Part shown: one piece after another, positions 1 to 6,689 of the stretch | Layout of the letters: every line of letters begins with the position of its first letter | Numbering within the stretch: position 1 is the stretch's first letter | Position numbers and translations under genes: made by a program | The notes under the pieces: generated by a model | Told to the model about the DNA's origin: nothing | What the model saw: only the letters and a program-made list of their open reading frames with translations | Database searches by the model: none | Assembly (NCBI GenBank): GCA_001802655.1 | Contig: MGZO01000072.1 | Span: 3,749-11,315 of the forward strand | DNA: 7,567 bases | Direction of reading: 5' to 3' | Origin: Hydrogenophilales bacterium RIFOXYD1_FULL_62_11 | GTDB taxonomy: Bacteria > Pseudomonadota > Gammaproteobacteria > Burkholderiales > Thiobacillaceae

Positions 1-193
1 GAACGCAGCCAATGAAGTCGCGGTTGCACGCTTTCTTGACGGCGCGATTCCCTTTAACGCGATTGCCGCCAGCATTGCGCACTCGCTTGACACGCTGGCG
101 GGCGGCGCGGCTGACACGCTGGAAGAACTGCTCAACGCGGATCAGCAAGCGCGCAGCGTGGCTGAAACCTATCTGAGCCAAAAACACCCATGA
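1..193 (+). CDS. dxr: 1-deoxy-D-xylulose 5-phosphate reductoisomerase, C-terminal part (5' end outside window)
   Basis: Only the last 63 codons are present, in the frame starting at base 2 and ending with TGA at 191-193. They begin NAANEVAVARFLDG, which matches the conserved NAANE segment of DXR (IspC), and continue into the helical C-terminal domain, ending YLSQKHP. The enzyme uses NADPH and a divalent metal to convert 1-deoxy-D-xylulose 5-phosphate into 2-C-methyl-D-erythritol 4-phosphate in the cytoplasmic MEP pathway, which supplies isoprenoids such as the undecaprenyl carrier lipid. The NADPH-binding and catalytic portions lie upstream of the window, so they cannot be checked. The stop codon overlaps the rseP start as ATGA, so the two genes are probably co-transcribed. 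The position directly before rseP supports the identification. Confidence is high despite the short fragment because both motif and context agree. Confidence 0.93.
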   Translation, partial: NAANEVAVARFLDGAIPFNAIAASIAHSLDTLAGGAADTLEELLNADQQARSVAETYLSQKHP

Positions 194-1542
194 GCTTTCT
201 GCATACCCTTTTGTGGTTTCTGGTCGCCATCGGCGTGCTGGTGGTGGTGCATGAGTTTGGCCATTACCTTGCCGCACGGCTGGCGGGCGTCAAGGTGCTG
301 CGGTTTTCGGTTGGCTTTGGCAAACCCTTGTTCAGTCGCCGCTTCGGCCCGGATCAAACCGAATGGAGCCTGTCGCTGCTGCCCTTTGGCGGCTACGTCA
401 AGATGCTCGATGAACGCGAGGGCGACGTGCCTGCGGCAGAAGCCCATCGCAGTTTTAACCGCGCTACGGTGTGGCGTCGCATCGGCATAGTCATAGCCGG
501 ACCGCTGGCCAATTTCCTGCTCGCCATCGTGTTTTACTGGGCACTGTTCCTGCATGGCTTGCCTGCGATGAAACCGTTGATCGGCGAACCGCCTGCTGGT
601 ACACCCGCGGCGCACGCCGGCCTGACGGCGGGCGACGAAATCCGCCGTATCAACGGCACCGACACGCCTTCGTTTCAGGATGTGCGCCTGACCCTGTTAC
701 GGGCAGGCGTGGCTGGCGAGTCGGTTACCCTTGAGCTGGTTGGTGGCCGCAGCGTGCAACTCGATGCGCCTTCGATGCAGAATGAAAATCTCGATCAGGA
801 CACGTTGCGCCCGCTCGGAATTGTGCGTTTCGACCCTGAAATCGAACCGGTGATCGGCAAACTTTCGCCCTATGGCGCCGCCTCGCGTGCAGGATTCCAG
901 ACGGGCGACCGGCTGCTTGCAGTCGATGGCAAGCCCGTCGCGAACTGGCAAGGGTGGGTAGAAGTGATACGACAGCATCCTGCCAAATCCTTGCGCATCG
1001 AATATCAGCGGCAAGGGCGGTCTGGCGTGTTGACTGTCACCCCCGATGCGGTGGAGGAGGCCGGACAGCGTGTCGGGAAAATCGGCGCTGGCCCTCAGGT
1101 CGACGAAGCCGTCTTTGCCAGCCTGATGACCGAAGTGAGCTACGGTCCGCTTGAAGCGCTGTGGCAGGGCGCAGTCAAGACCTGGGACATGAGCGTGTTT
1201 ACGCTGGAGATGATGGGGCGCATGGTCGTCGGTCAGGTGTCATGGAAGAACCTCTCCGGCCCGCTTACCATTGCCGACTACGCAGGCCAGAGCGCGGCTT
1301 TGGGCTGGATCAGTTTTGTCGGCTTTCTGGCGCTGGTGAGCGTGAGTCTGGGGGTGCTGAATCTGCTGCCCGTGCCTATGTTGGATGGGGGACACCTCAT
1401 GTATTATGTTGCCGAAGTTTTGACTGGCCGTCCGGTGTCCGAACGCACCATGGAAATAGGCGGCCGGATTGGTATGACACTGCTGTTGCTTCTGATGTCA
1501 TTTGCGCTTTTCAACGATTTGCAACGCCTGCTTGGCGGATGA
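190..1542 (+). CDS. rseP: RseP-type site-2 intramembrane zinc metalloprotease
   Basis: The product has 450 residues, the same length as E. coli RseP. In the first membrane segment (about 3-24) lies the zinc site HEFGH at 21-25, with His21 and His25 as ligands and Glu22 catalytic. FSVGFGKPL and LPFGGYVKMLDE follow, typical of the membrane-associated beta region of the family. The second membrane segment is about 98-118. Two PDZ domains span roughly 125-200 and 205-290. The third membrane segment (about 373-397) runs into NLLPVPMLDGGH, whose Asp399 is the third zinc ligand. A fourth segment lies at about 427-441. In E. coli this enzyme makes the second cut in the anti-sigma factor RseA, releasing sigma-E, and clears remnant signal peptides; its substrates here are inferred. 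The start is ATG at 190, overlapping the dxr stop. No good Shine-Dalgarno sequence precedes it, which suggests translational coupling. Its stop overlaps the bamA start by four bases. Confidence 0.97.
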   Translation: MSFLHTLLWFLVAIGVLVVVHEFGHYLAARLAGVKVLRFSVGFGKPLFSRRFGPDQTEWSLSLLPFGGYVKMLDEREGDVPAAEAHRSFNRATVWRRIGIVIAGPLANFLLAIVFYWALFLHGLPAMKPLIGEPPAGTPAAHAGLTAGDEIRRINGTDTPSFQDVRLTLLRAGVAGESVTLELVGGRSVQLDAPSMQNENLDQDTLRPLGIVRFDPEIEPVIGKLSPYGAASRAGFQTGDRLLAVDGKPVANWQGWVEVIRQHPAKSLRIEYQRQGRSGVLTVTPDAVEEAGQRVGKIGAGPQVDEAVFASLMTEVSYGPLEALWQGAVKTWDMSVFTLEMMGRMVVGQVSWKNLSGPLTIADYAGQSAALGWISFVGFLALVSVSLGVLNLLPVPMLDGGHLMYYVAEVLTGRPVSERTMEIGGRIGMTLLLLLMSFALFNDLQRLLGG

Positions 1543-3893
1543 AAAAACCCATGCTTCTTAACCGTTTGACGCTTGCGCTTGCTGCAGTATTGGCCGCGCC
1601 ATACGTGCTCGCCAGCGAGCCTTTTGTAGTCAAGGATATCCGGGTCGAAGGCATCCAGCGCACCGAGGCCGGAACCGTGTTCAGCTACCTGCCCGTCAAG
1701 GTCGGCGAGACGATGACCGATGAAAAATCGGCCGCTGCGATCAAGGCGCTGTATGCTACCGGGTTTTTCAAGGAAGTGCGGCTGGAAGCGCGCGATGGCG
1801 TGTTGATCGTCACGGTCGAAGAACGCCCCTCGATTGCGAAAGTCACTCTGGTTGGCATCAAGGAATTTTCCGAGGATGACCTCAAGGCCGGACTCAAGCA
1901 GACCGGACTGGCAGAAGGGCAAGTGCTCGATCGTTCCCTGGTCGACAAGGCCGAACAGGAATTGCAGCGCCAGTATTACAACCGCGGCAAATATGCAGTC
2001 GAAATCAAGACGACCCTGACCCCGCTGGAGCGCAACCGTGTTGCAGTACAGTTCGATGTAGTGGAAGGCGAAAGCGCCAAAATCCAGCAGATCAACCTGG
2101 TGGGCAACAAGGCTTTCAGCGAAAAAGAGTTGCTGGGTGAAATCACCTCGACCACGCCCGGCTGGCTGACCTGGTACACCAAGAACGACCAGTATTCCAA
2201 AGCGCGTCTGGGTGGAGATATCGAAATCCTGCGCTCGTTCTATCTCAATCGCGGCTATCTCGAATTCAATGTCGACTCCACCCAGGTGTCGATTTCACCC
2301 GACAAGCAGGGCATCTACATCACCATCAACGTGACCGAGGGGCCGCAATACACCGTGTCCAGCGTCAAGCTGGCCGGGCAGATGCTGGTGCCCGAAGCCG
2401 AGTTGCAGAAACTGGTCACCGTGGAGCCGGGCAAGGTATTCGTGCGCGACCGCCTGACCGAAACCACCAAAAAAATCAGCGAGCGTCTCGGCAATGACGG
2501 CTATGCGTTTGCCAACGTCAACGCTGTGCCCGAACTCGACAAGGAAAAGGCAACCGTCGCTTTTACCCTGTTTGTCGACCCGGGTCGCCGCGTGTACGTC
2601 AACCGCGTCAACGTCACGGGCAACACCAAAACCCGCGACGAAGTGGTGCGCCGCGAAATTCGGCAAATGGAAGGCGCGTATTACGATGCTGCAAAGATCA
2701 ACCGTTCGCGGGATCGTTTGAACCGGCTGGGTTACTTCGAGCAGGTCAATATCGAGACGCCAAGCGTGAGCGGCACCACCGATCAGGTGGACGTCAATGT
2801 GGGCGTGACTGAAAAGTCGACCGGCAGCATTCAACTGGGCGCCGGTTTCTCGTCGTCCGAAGGGCTGGTCCTCTCCGGGTCGGTGTCGCAGGCCAACGTG
2901 TTTGGTACCGGCAATCGCGTGTCGGCGCAACTCAACACAGGCAGCGTCAACACCGTGTATGCGCTGTCATTCGTCAATCCCTATTACACGATTGACGGTA
3001 TCAGCCTGGGGTATGACCTATACAAGCGCGACGTCGATACCAATTCACTCGACAACGTCAGCGATTACCAAAGCTCGACCCTGGGTGCGGGGGTGCGTTT
3101 GGGATTCCCGGTCAACGAGCGTGATTTCATTTCGCTTGGGTTGGTTTACGAGATGAGCTCGCTGACCATCGACCCTGTTGTTCCAGCCGGGCAAGAGCAA
3201 ACGCAGCAGCAGAAGTTTGTTGACCCTAACAAAACACTCAATAGAAGTCGCGATGACGATACATTGCGCATCGATACCTCATGGGCGCGCGATACTCGCA
3301 ACAGCTTCTTGTTCCCGACCAAGGGCATGCTGCAGCGAGTGTCGTCCGAGATCGGCACGCCAGTCGGTAGCCTGCAATACTACAAGTTGTCGTACCAGCA
3401 TCAGCACTATTTTCCGCTGAGCAGCAGCTTCACCCTGCTGTTGAACGGCGAGGTTGGCATTGGAGGTGGTCTCGGAGACGATGGGCTGCCTTTCTTCAAG
3501 AACTTCTTTGCCGGCGGCAGCAGCTCGGTACGTGGCTTCAAGCCCGGCACCCTGGGCCCAAAAGATTACAACGGCGATGCGATCGGTGGCGACAAGCGCA
3601 TGGTGGGCAATGTAGAACTCTTCTTCCCACTGCCGGGGATCAAGGATAACCAGTCCTTGCGCATGTCAGCCTTTGTCGATGCCGGTGCGGCCTATGGTTC
3701 GGGTGGCTCAAGTGCCAATGGTCAAAGCACATACTCAGACTTTTCGTTCAATGAAATAGGCGTGTCTGCTGGCCTGGCGGTGTTGTGGGTATCGCCCCTC
3801 GGACCGCTCAAGTTCAGCCTGGCGCAGCCGCTGGTCAGCAATCCCGGCGACCAGGAAGAAATCTTTCAATTTACCTTGGGCAATGCGTTCTAA
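1539..3893 (+). CDS. bamA: Outer membrane protein assembly factor BamA (Omp85 family)
   Basis: The product has 784 residues (E. coli about 810). Residues 1-25 form a signal peptide (MKKP start, hydrophobic LTLALAAVLAAPYVLA, likely cut after Ala25). Five POTRA domains follow at about 27-97, 98-177, 178-268, 269-349 and 350-428, each with the beta-alpha-alpha-beta-beta pattern and a GN or GI turn (LVGNKAFSE, VTGNTKTRD). The rest is a 16-strand beta barrel. It carries the family VRGF motif at 664-667, whose Arg665 sits in the loop that folds back into the barrel, and it ends with a Phe in GNAF, the usual C-terminal beta signal. BamA inserts beta-barrel proteins into the outer membrane. The reading frame stays open for 126 codons upstream inside rseP, but the signal peptide and the ATGA overlap fix the start at 1539; ATG at 1551 is a weaker alternative. 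A Gln-rich stretch at 552-558 probably lies in an extracellular loop. Confidence 0.97.
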   Translation: MKKPMLLNRLTLALAAVLAAPYVLASEPFVVKDIRVEGIQRTEAGTVFSYLPVKVGETMTDEKSAAAIKALYATGFFKEVRLEARDGVLIVTVEERPSIAKVTLVGIKEFSEDDLKAGLKQTGLAEGQVLDRSLVDKAEQELQRQYYNRGKYAVEIKTTLTPLERNRVAVQFDVVEGESAKIQQINLVGNKAFSEKELLGEITSTTPGWLTWYTKNDQYSKARLGGDIEILRSFYLNRGYLEFNVDSTQVSISPDKQGIYITINVTEGPQYTVSSVKLAGQMLVPEAELQKLVTVEPGKVFVRDRLTETTKKISERLGNDGYAFANVNAVPELDKEKATVAFTLFVDPGRRVYVNRVNVTGNTKTRDEVVRREIRQMEGAYYDAAKINRSRDRLNRLGYFEQVNIETPSVSGTTDQVDVNVGVTEKSTGSIQLGAGFSSSEGLVLSGSVSQANVFGTGNRVSAQLNTGSVNTVYALSFVNPYYTIDGISLGYDLYKRDVDTNSLDNVSDYQSSTLGAGVRLGFPVNERDFISLGLVYEMSSLTIDPVVPAGQEQTQQQKFVDPNKTLNRSRDDDTLRIDTSWARDTRNSFLFPTKGMLQRVSSEIGTPVGSLQYYKLSYQHQHYFPLSSSFTLLLNGEVGIGGGLGDDGLPFFKNFFAGGSSSVRGFKPGTLGPKDYNGDAIGGDKRMVGNVELFFPLPGIKDNQSLRMSAFVDAGAAYGSGGSSANGQSTYSDFSFNEIGVSAGLAVLWVSPLGPLKFSLAQPLVSNPGDQEEIFQFTLGNAF

Positions 3894-3906
3894 GGGTGTG
3901 ATTTAC

Positions 3907-3910
3907 GGAG
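3907..3910 (+). promoter_or_regulatory. Ribosome binding site of skp
   Basis: GGAG lies seven bases before the ATG at 3918 and four bases before the ATG at 3915. It sits in the 24-base gap between bamA and skp, the longest gap in the window. It is the clearest Shine-Dalgarno sequence seen here, and its spacing favours the ATG at 3918 as the skp start. That it works as a ribosome binding site is inferred from match and spacing only. Confidence 0.65.
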
Positions 3911-3917
3911 TGTGATG

Positions 3918-4418
3918 ATGAAATTCAATAATCTGGCTGTTTCCCTGGTCCTGGCGTCCGCCTTCATGGCAGCGCCTGCCGTTGCCGAGACAAAAATCGG
4001 CTTCGTCAATACCGAAAAACTATTGCGTGAAGCTCCGCTGTCGGTGGCTGCGCAGAAAAAGCTGGAACGTGAATTCGCTACACGACAGCAGGACTTGCAG
4101 AAACTGGCCAAGCAGGCGCGTGAATTGCAGGCGCAACTCGACAAGGACGGCGTCACCATGTCTGACAGTGAGCGCAAGTCGAAAGAACGTGATTTGAGCA
4201 ACCACAGCCGTGAGTTGCAGCGCCAGGAACGTGAGTTTCGCGAAGATCTCAACCTGCGCCGTAACGAAGAACTGGGGCAGATTCAGGAGCGTGCACGCAA
4301 GACGATCCAGGAAATTGCCAAGGCCGAAAAATACGACATGATCCTTGAGCAGGCGGTTTATGTGGACTCCAAAAGTGACATCACCGATCGCGTGATGAAA
4401 GCGCTGGGTGGGAAGTAA
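3918..4418 (+). CDS. skp: Periplasmic chaperone Skp (OmpH family)
   Basis: The product has 166 residues (E. coli Skp 161). Residues 1-23 are a signal peptide, with a hydrophobic core LAVSLVLASAFMAAP and a likely cut after AVA23. The mature protein opens with ETKIGFVNTEKLL, the usual first beta strand of OmpH/Skp proteins. About 45-125 is a long, highly charged region rich in Gln, Glu, Arg and Lys with heptad-like spacing, matching the coiled-coil arms of the trimer that cradle unfolded outer-membrane proteins. The C-terminal strand (YDMILEQAVYVDSKSDITD) completes the body. Three in-frame starts compete: GTG 3912, ATG 3915 and ATG 3918. The last is chosen for its spacing from GGAG, and the choice does not affect the mature protein. 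Its position after bamA and before lpxD is the standard order. Sequence similarity in this family is low, so context carries part of the call. Confidence 0.94.
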   Translation: MKFNNLAVSLVLASAFMAAPAVAETKIGFVNTEKLLREAPLSVAAQKKLEREFATRQQDLQKLAKQARELQAQLDKDGVTMSDSERKSKERDLSNHSRELQRQEREFREDLNLRRNEELGQIQERARKTIQEIAKAEKYDMILEQAVYVDSKSDITDRVMKALGGK

Positions 4419-4427
4419 GCACGCCTG

Positions 4428-5471
4428 ATGTCGGTAACGCTGACTGAATTGGTTGTCCGCTTTGGTGGGGAGCTGGTGGGTGATGGCACGCGCGTGATCG
4501 TTCAGGTTGCGCCGCTCGAGCGCGCCACGATTGAGGAAATCGGTTTCGTTTCGCAGAGCAAGTATCTGGCTCAACTGGCCAGTACCGGGGCGGGTGCGGT
4601 GATTCTGCCGGAGGAAGCGCGCGATGCGACCGACCTGCCGCGCATCCTGACGCCTAATCCCTACTTGTATTTCGCACGCGTCTCGGCGCTGCTGAACCAG
4701 CCGCCGCGCCCACCTGTGGGGATTCATCCGGCGGCGACGGTTGCAGCAGATGCGCAAATCGGTGCCGATGCCTGCATCGCTGCGGGCGTGGTGATCGGCA
4801 GTGGCGCGGTGATCGGCGCACGCTCGGTCATCAGCGCTAACAGCGTGGTAGGCGACCAGGCGCAGGTGGGAGCCGACTGCCTGTTGCACGCCAATGTCAC
4901 GGTTTATCACCGCTGTGAAGTGGGCGATCGCGCGATCCTGCATTCGGGCTGCGTGATCGGCTCTGACGGCTTTGGCTTCGCGCCGGATGCGGGTCGCTGG
5001 GAAAAAATTCCGCAGATTGGCCGCGTGCTGGTCGGCAATGATGTCGAGATTGGTGCGTGCACCACGATCGATCGCGGCGCGCTCGAAGACACCGTGATTG
5101 AAGAAGGCGTCAAGCTCGACAACCTGATTCATGTTGCGCACAACGTGGTGATCGGCGCGCACACGGTGATTGCCGCCTGCACCGGTATCGCCGGCAGCGC
5201 AAAAATCGGCCGCCATTGCACCATCGGCGGGGCAGCGATGATATTCGGCCACATTGAAATTGCCGACGGCACGCGTATTTCGACCAATACCCTGATTACA
5301 AAATCCCTGCCCAAAGCGGGCACCTACACTTCGGCATTACCGTTTTCCGAACACGAGGTGTGGCAGAAAAACGCTGTGCATATGCGCAATCTCGACAAGC
5401 TGGTCAAGCGCATCAAACAGCTTGAAACACGCCTTACCGAACTGGAATGCCAGTCAGAAAGAAAATCATGA
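4428..5471 (+). CDS. lpxD: UDP-3-O-(3-hydroxyacyl)glucosamine N-acyltransferase LpxD
   Basis: The product has 347 residues (E. coli 341). It adds the (3R)-hydroxyacyl chain from acyl carrier protein to the 2-amino group of UDP-3-O-acylglucosamine, the third step of lipid A synthesis, in the cytoplasm. The N-terminal uridine-binding domain spans about 1-97 and includes NPYLYFARV at 77-85. From about 99 to 295 there are hexapeptide repeats (I/V-G-x-x-x-x) forming a left-handed beta helix. The DNA nonamer GTGATCGGC, encoding Val-Ile-Gly, occurs at 4791, 4809, 4953 and 5148. The catalytic base is His238 in IHVAHNV, aligned with His239 of E. coli, and His275 aligns with His276. Residues about 317-347 form a charged C-terminal helix. 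The gene begins nine bases after skp, with only a weak purine run upstream. Its stop overlaps the fabZ start. Leu289 stands where E. coli has the chain-length residue Met290. Confidence 0.97.
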   Translation: MSVTLTELVVRFGGELVGDGTRVIVQVAPLERATIEEIGFVSQSKYLAQLASTGAGAVILPEEARDATDLPRILTPNPYLYFARVSALLNQPPRPPVGIHPAATVAADAQIGADACIAAGVVIGSGAVIGARSVISANSVVGDQAQVGADCLLHANVTVYHRCEVGDRAILHSGCVIGSDGFGFAPDAGRWEKIPQIGRVLVGNDVEIGACTTIDRGALEDTVIEEGVKLDNLIHVAHNVVIGAHTVIAACTGIAGSAKIGRHCTIGGAAMIFGHIEIADGTRISTNTLITKSLPKAGTYTSALPFSEHEVWQKNAVHMRNLDKLVKRIKQLETRLTELECQSERKS

Positions 5472-5911
5472 TCATGGACATCACGCAGGTCATGCAGTAT
5501 CTGCCGCACCGTTACCCCTTTCTGCTGATCGACAAGGTGACAGAGCTGGAACTCGGAAAAACCATTACCGCGATCAAGAACGTCACCATTAACGAGCCGT
5601 TTTTCCCGGGGCATTTTCCCGTTTCGCCCGTCATGCCGGGTGTATTGATTCTGGAAGCGATGGCACAGGCAGCTGCGATTCTGTCGTTCAAGACCAAGAA
5701 TTACGCGCCGGAAGACATTGGCGTGGTGTATTTCGCCGGCATTGATGGCGCACGGTTCAAGAAACCGGTGCTGCCGGGCGATCAGCTGGTGCTCAAGGTG
5801 GCCATCGTGCGCGAGATGCGTGGCATCTGGAAATACACAGGGCGCGCAGAAGTCGATGGCGTGCTGGTTGCAGAAGCCGAGCTCATGGCGACCCTGCGCG
5901 ACAAGCCCTGA
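5468..5911 (+). CDS. fabZ: (3R)-hydroxyacyl-[acyl-carrier-protein] dehydratase FabZ
   Basis: The product has 147 residues and is a single hot-dog-fold domain. It removes water from (3R)-hydroxyacyl-ACP to give trans-2-enoyl-ACP in fatty acid elongation, in the cytoplasm. Visible motifs are LPHRYPFLLID at 12-22, NEPFFPGHFP at 42-51 with catalytic His49, and PGVLILEAMAQ at 57-67 with catalytic Glu63; YFAGIDGARFKKPVLPGDQ follows. No second domain or insertion is present. Possible starts are ATG 5447, ATG 5468 and ATG 5474. ATG 5468 is preferred because it forms an ATGA overlap with the lpxD stop, the pattern used elsewhere in this cluster; ATG 5474 would lose only two residues. FabZ draws on the same (3R)-hydroxyacyl-ACP pool as LpxA and LpxD, so it sits at the branch between phospholipid and lipid A synthesis. 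The single base 5912 separates its stop from the lpxA start. Confidence 0.96.
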   Translation: MIMDITQVMQYLPHRYPFLLIDKVTELELGKTITAIKNVTINEPFFPGHFPVSPVMPGVLILEAMAQAAAILSFKTKNYAPEDIGVVYFAGIDGARFKKPVLPGDQLVLKVAIVREMRGIWKYTGRAEVDGVLVAEAELMATLRDKP

Positions 5912-5912
5912 C

Positions 5913-6689
5913 ATGGCGACGATTCATCCCACCGCCCTTGTCGCAGCGGGTGCGCGGCTGGCAGACGACGTCGAAATCGGCGCCTACTCGATCATCGGCG
6001 AGCATGTTGAAATTGGTGCAGGGACCACGGTCGGTTCTCATGCCGTCATCACTGGCCACACCACCATCGGTGCGCGTAACAAAATTTTTCATTTTGTCTC
6101 GCTCGGTGAAGCACCGCAGGACAAGAAATACGCCAACGAGCCGACGCGCCTGGAAATCGGCGATGACAATGTTATCCGCGAGTTTTGCACATTCAACATT
6201 GGCACCGTGCAGGATCGCGGCGTTACCACGATCGGCAGCCACAACTGGATCATGGCCTATGTCCACATCGCGCACGATTGCGTGGTGGGCGACCACACCA
6301 TCTTCGCCAACAATGCTTCGCTCGCTGGACACGCCGAGATCGGTGACTGGGTCATCCTCGGCGGCTTCACCGGCGTGCACCAGTTCTGCAAGATCGGCGC
6401 TCATGTGATGACCGGCATTTCCAGTGTGGTGTTCAAGGATATTCCGCCGTTTGTCATGGCCGCAGGCCAGCCTGCAGCGCCGCACGGACTCAATAGTGAA
6501 GGTCTGAAGCGGCGTGGCTTTTCGCCCGAGTCGCTGTCCGCACTGAAGCGCGCCTACAAGATTCTCTACCGCGAAGGCAACACGATTGCCGAAGCGCAGG
6601 CCAAGCTCGAACCCGAGGCGGCCAGCCATGCCCAAGTCCGGCAGCTACTCGATTTCCTCGCGCGCGCCGAGCGCGGCATCATCCGTTGA
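5913..6689 (+). CDS. lpxA: Acyl-[acyl-carrier-protein]--UDP-N-acetylglucosamine O-acyltransferase LpxA
   Basis: The product has 258 residues (E. coli 262) and catalyses the first step of lipid A synthesis, moving a (3R)-hydroxyacyl chain from acyl carrier protein to the 3-OH of UDP-GlcNAc. It opens with IHPTALV and runs as hexapeptide repeats to about residue 180 (left-handed beta helix), then has a helical C-terminal domain with GLKRRGFS and a final GIIR. The catalytic His121 lies in HIAHDC at 118-123, aligned with His125 of E. coli. His140 (LAGH) and His156-Gln157 (VHQF) are the other conserved active-site positions. Ile169 occupies the acyl-chain ruler position, which is Gly173 in E. coli. 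FNIGT at 94-98 replaces E. coli IHRGT, a betaproteobacteria-like variant as I recall. The start at 5913 follows fabZ by one base. The frame is open further upstream inside fabZ, but the protein there is unlike LpxA. Confidence 0.97.
   Translation: MATIHPTALVAAGARLADDVEIGAYSIIGEHVEIGAGTTVGSHAVITGHTTIGARNKIFHFVSLGEAPQDKKYANEPTRLEIGDDNVIREFCTFNIGTVQDRGVTTIGSHNWIMAYVHIAHDCVVGDHTIFANNASLAGHAEIGDWVILGGFTGVHQFCKIGAHVMTGISSVVFKDIPPFVMAAGQPAAPHGLNSEGLKRRGFSPESLSALKRAYKILYREGNTIAEAQAKLEPEAASHAQVRQLLDFLARAERGIIR

Noticed and set aside
1161..1538. Upstream extension of the bamA frame by 126 codons inside rseP
   Set aside because: The extension is not BamA-like and would bury the signal peptide inside the protein. 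Start 1539 gives a proper signal peptide and the expected length.
2295..2930. 211-codon open frame on the minus strand opposite bamA
   Set aside because: It is opposite the POTRA and early barrel coding region, which is intact. The composition is His- and Val-rich with no domain and no plausible ribosome site.
3616..3645. Possible sigma-E promoter in the 3' part of bamA ahead of skp (GAACTC followed by TCAAG)
   Set aside because: The -35-like element is imperfect, the spacing to the -10-like element is about 18-19 bases, longer than usual for sigma-E, and it lies about 270 bases from skp inside coding sequence.
3894..3917. Terminator or other structured element in the bamA-skp gap
   Set aside because: The 24 bases contain no inverted repeat and no run of T; only the ribosome binding site is supported.
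4791..5156. Four copies of GTGATCGGC as a possible DNA repeat or uptake sequence
   Set aside because: All copies are in frame and encode Val-Ile-Gly of the LpxD hexapeptide repeats, so protein structure explains them.
4020..5252. 410-codon open frame on the minus strand opposite skp and lpxD
   Set aside because: The translation is rich in His, Arg, Ala and Asp, with no recognisable domain, signal or membrane segment. It lies wholly opposite two well-supported genes. The repeated Val-Ile-Gly codons of the lpxD beta helix and the G+C-rich third positions suppress stops on the opposite strand, which explains its length.
5718..5912. Upstream extension of the lpxA frame inside fabZ
   Set aside because: The extra residues do not resemble LpxA, whose N-terminus normally begins just before IHPTA, as at 5913.
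5883..6635. 250-codon open frame on the minus strand opposite lpxA
   Set aside because: It has the same cause as the one opposite lpxD: the hexapeptide-repeat coding pattern of lpxA. The composition is not protein-like and no family is recognisable.
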